Below, one piece after another: positions 1 through 9,900 of a stretch of DNA of 16,302 nt. The position numbers and the translations under genes were made by a program. Within the stretch, counting starts at the first letter, position 1; every line of letters starts with the position of its first letter. Source of the stretch: Isohypsibius dastychi (Eukaryota > Tardigrada > Eutardigrada > Parachela > Isohypsibiidae). The notes beneath the pieces were generated by a model. That model was given only the letters and a program-made list of their open reading frames with translations. It was not told the DNA's origin and made no database searches. The stretch lies in the NCBI GenBank assembly GCA_034696485.1, contig JAQIWT010000690.1, forward strand, positions 1 through 16,302, written 5' to 3'.

Positions 1-3000
1 ATGTTCAACAATGCCACAGTTTCATCAGCTTTGGACGCCTGTTGAGCGAGCTCTTGGAAACCATCCATTTTAGTGAAGAGGATACTTGAGCTGGTGAATT
101 TCTGGGGAGTTATCATCTGGCCTTTCAGCAATGCCGAAGCTACGATTCTGACAACATAAACGCTGGTCACATTCCGATCTAAAGTTGTTTCTCTTTGGCG
201 AAAACATGCAACAGGGAAAATGCTTAGTTTTCGGATTTGAGAAATCTCAATAAATTCATTCTACTGTAGTTCAGTAATAAATATCCATATGCACTAAATT
301 AAATTTTCATGCGACAACCGAGGACATATCCCAGTAATAGGATGAATTTTCGCATTTCCAATATTGGGATTACCAGTTGGTAGTGATTTTCTCGAATTCC
401 TGAAATATTTTTTAGATGAATTAATAAACTATCTGTATGCCCATAAAGAGCTACGTATCTAAAATGCGAAGCCTTTTTGAAAAAGAATCAAATAATTTGG
501 GTGGTGCTCATACTTTGGCAGAATCTGGTTGAGGATGTCATCCGATCGGCGTTTTTCATCCATAAACAGGCGAATTTTGTCGGTGATTTCTAATTCAAGA
601 GCGGCCGTTTGTCGTTCCATTGATTTGATCAAATGGTCAACTATGTTATTTCCGGTGTTGCGGAGAGTTCTTTTCAGGAGATCGCGTATAACATTGAAGG
701 TCGGTCGGATCGCCGGATTTTCTTCCCAGCAACGTTCGATGATCGCCAGGAATTCAGTTGAACAAGCAGTGAGCGGAATTCTCGGACGTAAGGGAGGCAT
801 TGTTCCTTTTTTCACCTAAATATATAAAATACAAAAAATACTCAGTGTGATAGTTTATCCCGTTTTATTATAATTTTTACAGTTCGTTTTACCAAAATAT
901 TTGTATTACATGCATTCGATTAAATTTGAGTTATTTTTGGAGCAGAAAAATTTTGCTGGCTTTATACAATTTAAAGGAATATAATCAGACGATTTAGTTG
1001 ATTGCTGTTCTGTTTGAAGCACGTTTTTTACGTGAAATAATGACTTACTTCAAAAAGGATATCTTTTGCCAACAATTGACCGGTATGTTGTTCTCCCATT
1101 CGAAAAGGTCCAGATAGGAGGACCAGTTGTTGAAGTACGATTGCGTAACTGTATACATCACCTTTTTGAAAACCGACGGAGTTTACAACATTATTTTGAC
1201 CCAATCGGTGAACTCATACCTTTCTAGAAACAGTAAAACAATTAAGTTTGATAAATAATTGCAAAGAATAATTGCTGTTTTCTGCAGCTTACCGGCGTTC
1301 CGTGAGGTGGCATGCGGATCCTAAGCAGCTCAGGAGCGCGCCACAGCATGCCTTCGAAATCTCTTTTGTCGTTATCGTGATCGGTCATTGGATCAAGCTC
1401 TTCATCTGGCCGGAAGTACCACAGTCCGTAATCGGAAATTTTCAACACAAAGTTGCTGTCGATTAAACAGGTATGTGAAGAAAAGTTTCCGTGTGAATGG
1501 GGTGGATAAGAATGCAAATAGCTCATTCCCTAAAAAAGGGGAAGAATTCAGAGCTGTTTTTATGATATCGCCGAAATGAGTCTTTTCAAAATTCGTATTG
1601 AAAACTGTGGGTCGTTTCAAATCAGAACAATGACAATCACAATAACTGAGTTCTTCATTTGATTTGCCTCTAAAATCTTACCGCAGCTGCATCCTTGATG
1701 AGTGCGCATTTGAATGGCCAATCCAGCTCGAATCTTCCGCGTTCAAGGAGTTGAGTTAGGCTGCCTCTGGTGCACATTTCACCGGCGATGTATTCGCATA
1801 AGTTTTCGTCAGTGATCACAATCCCCAGGAATTTTTGGAAATTTCGATGCTCCATTCTTTTGAGCTAAAAGGCATGCAATCTCATGAAATTAAATTCAAA
1901 TGATTTTCCTCGTGAAATCAGATGTATTGGTCTGTATATTCTGTATACAAATGTTTGCTTCCGGTTTTTGATGATGAAATTTCTCGAAATTTAATTGCAC
2001 GGTATTCTTCGTGATTTGCGAATGGCCGAAAACTAGGCGCTTTTTCAGAACTCACGCCCGTTTTCGGAAGTTTACGCGAAACACTTCTTAATAACCACTC
2101 ATTTTCAAATAACATCGTAAAAAGTATTCCGAAATTATTTTTGTACGAGTACCAAATTACCGGATTCAGGCTCTTTTGTAAAACATGGTTAGCTCGTATG
2201 AGAGGAAGTGGAAGCTTCTTGAGTAGAATTATGTTGCCTTGATGAAGTGCTCGGTTGAGTGATGTTCCTTGAAAATATGACGTCGCTGTGGATTTTTGTC
2301 CTGCCGTGAGCGTTTCCATTTTGAGAGTCTGAACATATTTTGTGAAAGTTTTTCATGAAGACTCGTTAGTTGAGCGAGCTACTTACTTCATTTAATGAAC
2401 GTTTGCTTCTCCGGGAGCCTGTTAATTTGGAAGTAGTGCTGGTTGTAATTAGTGAAATGTCATGCTGGAATATTCGCCACCAAAACGGGTCTGAATTCGC
2501 TGTTAAGTGCCTGTAGATGATTTTAATCAACTTGGGAAATTGAAGTCTTTGATCAAATGAGCCGTGAGTCACCTTTGGACGAGGATTGTGGTTATAATTA
2601 TTCCGAGAATGAAAATCAGAACTGGAACAACCGCTCGTATGTTGATGACCGATTGAGGCGTCACTACAAAATTAAAATCGATAAAGATGAAAGCATTTAA
2701 GAAACTCACTCGTTTTGTTCAATGATTGTTTGCTGCTTACTGGGTTTATTGGTAATCATTATCAGTTTTAATTACTGGCTCGGAGTGAGAGTTTCATTTC
2801 CATTAATTTATCAGCCAAAATTTATTAGTCGTATTATTGATTGATAAATATTGAAAAACAAGATCAAAATTGTGTTTTTTCAGTCTCAGTAATATTGCAA
2901 AGAGCTGACCGTATGCGCAGCGTGGCTCTTGTCCCAGAAATCCACAATATGGTGTGTTGTTTGGAAATGATGATCCGGAAGGCCAGTCTAGCACACCTAA

Positions 3001-5743
3001 CATGTCGATGACTCCATCTGTTCGAAAGCTCAGATAATCCTGTGTTTGAACCACAAATCATTCATCAAAATCACAATTACCGCCGTTACAAATACTCTTT
3101 CAATGATCATTATTAACTCGTCGGATAATGAATTTTACATTTCATATAATAAGGCAAAAGATAATTATTTGTGCATTGATTTATTTAGTCAGTTTATCTA
3201 AATCATAGCTGGTTATTTATTATCAGGTTCTTTAATTTCATCTGACTTTATGCTGCTGTAGTTAGATAAAATGTGATTATTGTGGTTTTTGAACACGTGT
3301 GATCAGCCTTATTTTCTTACCGCGAATTTAGAAGTTTTCTGATCAAAAGTCCGCAGTACATATTTGCTCATCCTGTCGCCGTCGGCATTGATTGAAACCC
3401 GACCGTTTACCGGACTTATAAAAGTATAGTTTGAATAATATTCTGCCAGCAGATCGTTGTTTTTGTAATCAAGATTTTGCGCAGCCAGATCTCGAACCAT
3501 GGACGAGTAAAATATAACGGCGTCGTAAAAATGGGTTGTCACGATATCCACCTGAAATATTCTTCCTGATGAATATTTTTTGGGCAATTCCGTGTTCACT
3601 CACATCTTCGTCATCTTGGTAGCTATAATAGTTTCTCGTGGTAGATAGTTTTTTCACTGCAGCAGCAAATATGTCGAATGTGGAACTGCGAGCAACATCC
3701 AAGGAAATCTGAACTAGTGGCCGGAATGCTTGACGAGCATCCTGAAAAATGCAAGAATCTGATAACAAGCAGAACGTTTGATAAAATATAACAGTAATAA
3801 ACTTTTTCATATTTCGTATTTCGCAATGTTTTCTTATGATTTATATTAGTATTTTGTTGGCCATGGTGAAATATCATACTTTCCAATAATATTTCATTAT
3901 GAATATTTCATGATATTTCTTTCACAAATTCGTGTTTCACAATCATTTGCCATTGGAATATGGATGAACTTGATATTGCAACCTTGGGCGCGGATTTGTG
4001 TACGTATACGTATCTACAGTTTAAGAAAGAAGACAGAGTCTGTCAATGGATGATTGTTGTTAGTACTGTAGTTTTGGAGCTAGCGGAATTTCACGTAAAG
4101 AAGGTTCTTTTGTTTGAGATTCTGTTTTTCGAGCAAGAAAATGGTTTTTTGTAGCAGTTATGGTTTTACATCTGCTGAATCGGTTTTTCAATCAGATGAG
4201 ATGGAATATGAACACAAATTGTTTTTTATTCCTCACCAGTTTTTGGTTAGGAATATCGTACAGCGTTTTATATTTTCACTACAAATTGCACGTTCCAATT
4301 CAGATTCAATATTTCATCTCAATTTTTTCCTATCTCACGTGTATTAATTCCAGATATTCTACGTTATTTCACTCCAAATTCCATTTTTTTCAAAGGTCGT
4401 TTTTACTTGAAATTTCGTCTCTTCTATCGTCCCTAATGGTGCTATTTGAGCTTTCAGATTGTGTCAGCCCAACAGCGATATTCTTACCTCGTCATTTATA
4501 TCTCCATATTGCCAAGAAAAATTCCCCCATGCTGAACTTTCGAATAATTTGATGCAGATAAATATCTGTAATCACAAATTCGCTGTTTTAAATTCATTTC
4601 GAAATTGAATCAAATAAAACTGTTCATATAATATAACTTACATAATCGCCATTCGTCATTCTCAATTTTTTTGCGGCCAACTGTAATATATTGTTTTTGT
4701 TATTGGTTAAAATATTTGTACTCAAAAGGCTCACCATAATATCTCGAGTCGTCGTCGATGGTGCAAGAATAACGAAAACTGGTGAAATCAGATACAAAAA
4801 ATTAACTTTTTAATTTTATTGATTTTTAATGATACCTCTGGATCTGACGGTGTTTCTTTCCAGGTGCTCTTCGATTTCTGATAAGTTGAGTCTGTTTGAT
4901 TGAATTCGAATAAACTTTGACTGAACGAAAATATCTGGTTGATTGTTTCTGATAGCGGCTTCCATGACGATGCTCATCTGTTGGTAGACACTGTTGAACT
5001 GATCCTGAATAATTGTCGGCGACGTGTAGTTATTTTGCTGGAGGAAGCGCCAGAGAACTGAGTGCGTAACTTGGTGGGTGATGCTAATTCGTGGCATATA
5101 TTTGTATTCTGAAACTGGGGCACTCACACCCATTCCCGCCGCTATAATCACAAAAAAATACAGAGATTGGAAATGGCATTTGGGTATAATTCTATTTTGA
5201 ACAAAACAGATAAAACTTTCGATTTTTAAAACCAAAAAAATACAAACTCTCAATGTTGTTTTATTCTCTCGTAGTTGACGCAGTGTTTTACCTGGACAAC
5301 CGATGGCCAGTATTGAATAAAAGTTTGCAACATCGTAAAGAGATTCCATGTTATTTCCACACCCTGAAAACCGGACAGTTTTGGCGGATATAACACTTGA
5401 TATGACAGTGAAATCATTGCTCGAGCGCGACCATACCTGGTCCTATGAAGACGTTGCAATTTGTTCCACGATTGACCAGATCCATTGCGAATGATGCGAC
5501 GTTATTCCTGCGTGAACAAGTGGGTCCAATATCAACGTAGACATAACTCAAAGAAATATTCTGAGCAGATAATATTCCGTCGTTTGCGTATTCGATCGCT
5601 AAGTCCACAGCTGCTGCTGACCGGTCATAATTATAAAACAATGAATTTGACCCGCGTTCCATTAGAACACAAGCAGTCAGTTCGGCTGACTCCACATTTC
5701 TGGCATCAAAAACGTGAAAATATAAAAATAATGTAATCAACAT
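1..5743 (-). CDS. Receptor-type guanylate cyclase, copy A, tandem paralogue; 3' end beyond window
   Basis: Paralogue of the neighbouring copy B. Exons in coding order: 5743-5437, 5363-5292, 5141-4836, 4778-4735, 4680-4642, 4565-4488, 3741-3604, 3551-3321, 3039-2910, 2663-2573, 2510-2387, 2328-2161, 1864-1682, 1529-1293, 1165-1049 (acceptor problem, see 1220), 815-514, 147-<1 (about 904 residues seen). Most exon lengths equal those of copy B (72, 306, 44, 39, 78, 138, 231, 130, 91, 183, 237, 117, 302). Domains: signal peptide starting MLITLFLYFHVFDA; ANF-receptor ectodomain with the PVNG and GDR motifs; membrane helix in exon 10; kinase-homology domain with HGN, DYG and WRAPELLR; linker DNIVDHLIKSMERQ-like helix; start of the cyclase domain. 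There FTKMDGF carries Lys (about 882) where active cyclases have Asp. The frame is open upstream to an ATG at 5911, but the 5743 ATG directly precedes the signal peptide and is preferred. No stop or indel interrupts the visible exons. Confidence 0.88.
148..513 (-). other. Intron of copy A ahead of the cyclase domain
   Basis: 366 bases between the linker-helix exon (815-514, donor gtatgagc) and the first cyclase exon (147 downward, acceptor gttgtcag). The copy B equivalent is 105 bases. No internal coding potential or repeat structure is evident. Confidence 0.7.
1220..1223 (-). other. Candidate 4-base micro-exon (AAAG) in copy A
   Basis: In copy B the exon encoding KGDVYSY follows a normal CAG acceptor at 8849. 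In copy A the aligned position just before codon AAA (1165-1163) reads CAA, so the expected acceptor is absent. The nearest AG lies at 1163-1162 and would drop the bases AAAG and shift the frame. Upstream in the same intron the minus strand reads ctgtttctag, then AAAG, then gtatgag: a good acceptor, exactly the four missing bases, then a good donor. Joining exon 14, this AAAG and 1161-1049 restores the homologous reading frame. A single-base assembly error at 1166 is the simple alternative. Confidence 0.4.
3742..4487 (-). other. Expanded intron of copy A (746 bases; 66 in copy B)
   Basis: The intron lies between the exon encoding IFICIKLFESSAWGNFSW (4565-4488) and the exon starting DARQAF (3741-3604). 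Its donor gtaagaat and acceptor tttttcag are good. The corresponding intron of copy B is 66 bases (10661-10726), so about 680 bases were gained in A or lost in B. The sequence is AT-rich, with short repeated 'atatttcat' words near 3890-3915. Plus-strand open frames inside it (about 64-130 codons) show no recognisable domain. I see no terminal repeats that would identify an inserted element. Confidence 0.6.
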
Positions 5744-6928
5744 GATCACCGCTTGTGCTATGAAAAAAACCAAGTCTTGAAACGAGAATTCACTGGAATG
5801 ACATAAAACTGACAGGTAAAAGTCGTCACGATTAAGCATTGATGGTGTGAAAAAAATAATCAATTTAAACTGGTCGTTAGAAAGTACGTTTTTGATTACC
5901 TTCGAATTCACGATCAGACTGACTTCTCTGTCCTTCTCGTACTTGTTTTACCAGGAATTAATTCAGTAAATCGATAACTGGCACTTATTTAATCGAATTG
6001 AAATTATGGCTGAGATATTCCCATGACGCAAAAAGATCAAACGTAGTCTGCCATGAGCATTCATGTTTTATGCACGTTGTTGCTGCTACAGAATGAATCG
6101 TTTCGATTTGTTCCGATCCGGGAAGATTACGAAGGAAAATCTATCAGTCTTGACAAATCCATATTTAATAATTTAAGAGACGATTTTTTGAGGTGCGTCT
6201 TTACGTATACGATGGATTAGCGAAGGATGGCGTAACCCATAACAATGTTTTGCTGCCGGATTCAAGAAGGTGAGATGAAGATCTTATGTGCTATTGCCGC
6301 TTTGATCGGCAAAAGGTTATGAATATTTGATTGTGTAGACTTAAGTGTTGCTCCATCGCCAGCCCGAAATGACGCGGTTTCGCATTTTACCGCATATTTC
6401 CATTCAGTGTTAATCCTTAACGTACTACCCAGAAACGCATTTTTTCGTCATTATGAATTTTGGAAAAAATTGCTTCGAAAGAATAATACCCGGGTTCTAA
6501 TTCGGTAATTACGGTATGTAATTCCCTTTAGTTGATTTTTCAAGACATTTTAACTAAGAATGGAATTGATCGATTCGATTCTTACTTAAAATGTCTTAGT
6601 AGAGCAACTATGGTAGTCATCCATGATGATAGCGCCCTAGTTGGTCATCGGTCTAGCATAGCTCTTGATTTTGAACGGAACTGTTTGCAACGTTGAATCG
6701 AAAAGTATTCGAAGATTCGAAAATCTATAGAGATCAGGAACAGAAGGACACTTTTAAGCAGTTGTTTTCTCCAAAAGAGTGCGAGAATTTTTGGGCAATT
6801 TTTGCGGACTGTCGACTAGAGGGTACAGCAGCTCAATTTCATCCATCCCGTGGTTGCTGCAGCTCACAAGAAATATCGAACGAAAGAAAGAACTTAGAGC
6901 ATGTCTGACGTGGGGTTGATTTGGCGGT
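5744..6928. other. Intergenic region between cyclase copies A and B
   Basis: About 1.2 kb that should contain the 3' untranslated region of copy B (from 6928 leftward) and the promoter and 5' leader of copy A (from 5744 rightward). A frame open on the minus strand from 5911 into copy A's first exon could be leader or an alternative N-terminal extension. It lacks a signal-peptide-like start and has no counterpart in copy B. The only strong structure is the palindrome at 6531-6608. I find no convincing additional gene, tRNA or poly(A) signal. Confidence 0.6.
6531..6608. repeat. 78-bp imperfect palindrome between the two cyclase genes
   Basis: Bases 6542-6569 pair with 6570-6597 at 25 of 28 positions with no loop (mismatches at 6554/6585, 6562/6577 and 6567/6572). 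The arms begin AAGACATTTTAA. Weaker pairing, including GTTG with CAAC, extends the structure to 6531 and 6608. As RNA it would be a hairpin of pre-miRNA size. As DNA it could be a cruciform or the relic of a foldback/MITE element. I see no flanking target-site duplication and no coding potential. It lies 321 bases beyond the stop codon of copy B and about 790 bases upstream of copy A. Confidence 0.6.
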
Positions 6929-9900
6929 CTATATCGAATCTTTTCCGACCAGAAAGAACGTCTCGAGCTGTCCTTTGCCCTGGGAAAAGTCGATCTAAAG
7001 CGCGGATTATCGTGTTCGTTTCTTGAAATTTGTTTTGTCTCACTGGTGTTCATAACGAAAACTGTCGCTGATTGGGATCTCACATACCTTTATGTTTTGC
7101 GTTCCACGGCTGATTAGCACATAACCACCCAGTTTCTCCAAAAGAATGTTGGTTGCTGAACTGCACTGAATTTTTCCAGCTGAAAATAACAAAAGGGTCA
7201 TTTTTATCTGATGACTGAGCGAATTATTGAGTAACCTTAACAGAGTTGATGGATTAATATTAACGATTTAATTCCATAATATTATACACTGGATTCGCAG
7301 ATTTAGGCCCAGCAAATTCTAGTTTCAAGTTTGTAAAGTTTTTGCTTATTTCATGGTACATTCTAAAATACTGCTGTTTCTTTTGTTCTCGACAATGTTA
7401 TTAGTTTATTTGCAGTGATTGCAAATTTAACCTTCTCCATGAGATTCCATGCGACTTGCAGTGTTGACAGTGTCTCCGAACCTGCAGACGAACAGCTTTT
7501 TTATTTTTTCAGTCAAAAATTGAAAATTTCTTACAAGCAATATCGAGGCATCTTGGTGCCGACAATTCCGGCGACACAAGCCCCTGATGACAATAAACAA
7601 TATAATTCAGACGTGGTGAACTTATAAAACGAGATTGGATGTCCATCGTACCTGAATGTATTCCCGCTCTGAGTTTGAATTTATCGGAAGAAAATGGGAT
7701 TTTTATTTTCCCGACTTCTCGTCGTAGGTTCAAGACCATCGTTGCAATTTCTCCGGCATGTTTTATGCCATTTTTAATAGGAAGCCCGCTGACGATCTAG
7801 AAATTCAAGAACAACCATTGAGCTGCAACATTATTTTACTGTAAAAATATGTCGTTCTTCTTGTAGCTGTCTGGGACTTACCAAGTGACTTTCGTTTATG
7901 GTCTCCACTTTGTATACATCAAATTGCTCCAAGACGGTGTCGCAGACGTTGTACAAACTGTTCAAAAGTGTGACAGTGTCAAAAGCATTTTCAGCCTTTT
8001 CGATGATGTCACTGAAGCCGTCCACTTTGCTGAACTGAACTGTGACGCTTTCATAACTTTGCGGGATAATCATCTGACCTTTTAGCAAGGCTTCAGCTAT
8101 TGATCTGCAAACACAGGTACAATGATTTTGTACCATTTCCATCTTTTCTTAGTTAATTTGTTTATTTTCTTTTATACATATTTTATCATTATTGTTCGTT
8201 TTGGTTTACTTGGGTAAAAGTTGGCTCAGAACATCATCAGAGCGTCGTTTTTCATCCATGAATTGTCGTAACTTTTCTGCGACATCAGTTTCCAGCAGTG
8301 ATGTTTGTCGCTCCATTGACTTAATCAAGTGATCGACAATATTGTCCCCAGTTTTCCGCAAGACCCTTCCCAGGTTCTCCCGGATCCGGAAAAACGTTGG
8401 TCTCGTGCTCGGATTTTCGTCCCAACAGTGCTCAACAATGGCAATGAACTCGGTTGGACATGCAGACAACGGGATCCGCGGCCGCAATGGCGGCATTGTA
8501 CTTTTCCGAATCTAATAAAATTACGAATGCTCTCTAATTACTTTCGTTTAAAATCATGTCAATTGTAACAAATTTCAAAAATGCAGATCAGATTTCAGTA
8601 GAAACAATTCAGATTGATTTCTAACCAGACTTTATCCCAGAATTGAAATCAATTTCATGTTAACTTGTATTTCCAAATTTCAATTTTTTCCAACAAAACT
8701 GATTGAATTAGAAATTCGCTGTGATGCTGACTTCAAGAAGAATGTCCTTTGCTGGAAGGCGTTCTTTGTCGCGTTCGGCGCTTCGATATGGCTCAGTCCG
8801 GAGAATGATCTGCTGTAGTACGATAGCGTAGCTATACACGTCCCCTTTCTGCAAATATCCTTGTTACGAAAAACCACTTTGGGCCGAAAATTCAAATTCG
8901 TGAACCGGTGTTCCTTGAGGTGGCATATGGATGCGTAGCAGTTCGGGAGCTCGCCAAAGCATTCCCTCGAAATCCCGATCATCGTTATCTCGTTCGCTTA
9001 TAGGGTCCAGGTCCTCCTCATTTCGAAAGTACCACAGTCCGTAATCAGCTATTTTCAAAACAAAGTTGCTGTCGATTAGACACACGTGCGACGAAAAATT
9101 GCCATGCGAATGCGGGGGATACGAATGCAAATAACTGAGACCCTGAATATCAAATTTAAGTACGAAAAAGATTTTCATCCGAAATGTTAGTAACAGGCAA
9201 CCATACCGCTGCGGCATCCTTTATTAATGCGCATTTGAAAGGCCAATCGAGATCGAATTGCTCATTCTCCAACAATCGTGTCAACGTCCCTTTTTGACAC
9301 AATTCCCCGACGACATACTCGCAGAAATTGTCGTCGGTTATAGAGATCCCATGAAATTTTTGGAGATTCTGGTGTTGAAGTCGTCGAATCTATCGGTGAG
9401 TAATAATGCACTGTTTTTTAGAATGGGTTGACAGGAACTGACCGGTGCGAGACATCGTTCCATGAAATGATTGGATCTGATTAGCGGATGGGGGAGGTCC
9501 TTGAGTAAGACGACATTACCAAAGTAAATGGCTCTTTTCAGACATGTCCCTCTGAGATAATCGGACTTTGCGGTCGTCATTGTGAGGTTGTCTTTTTCCA
9601 CGGTTGTCTTAGGACAAACAAAAACAATGCAACCAATAAAAACCGAATTTTCAAAAAACACAGGGACGTACATTGAGTGAACGGCCGCTTTTGGTTGATT
9701 CGAGGCGTGATCCCGCCGTGCTTGAAGTCGCATTGGTAATTGTCAGATCGTGATGGTATATCCGCCACCAGAATGGGTCAGAATGTGACCGTACATACCT
9801 AGAATGATTTTATTCTGACAGAAGCTATCTTGGTCACTTAACAATGACATCCGTACCTTCGTGTGCCATAAATACTGAAAACGATCCCAAAGAATATCAG

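Noticed and set aside
4114-4552. Overlapping plus-strand open frames of 77 and 130 codons
   Set aside because: They are mostly inside an AT-rich intron of copy A and run into the exon at 4488-4565. The composition is low-complexity hydrophobic, with no domain and no splice or promoter support.
5744-5911. N-terminal extension of copy A from the ATG at 5911
   Set aside because: It would bury the signal peptide about 56 residues inside the protein and has no counterpart in copy B. The ATG at 5743 immediately precedes the hydrophobic leader. It is kept only as an alternative.
6625-6705. tRNA-like segment (tagcgccctagttgg resembles an A box)
   Set aside because: No cloverleaf can be folded, the only B-box-like word is a poor match and too far away, and no acceptor stem pairs.
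6693-6908. Plus-strand open frame of 71 codons
   Set aside because: It falls in the expected 3' untranslated region of copy B and has no recognisable domain or start context.
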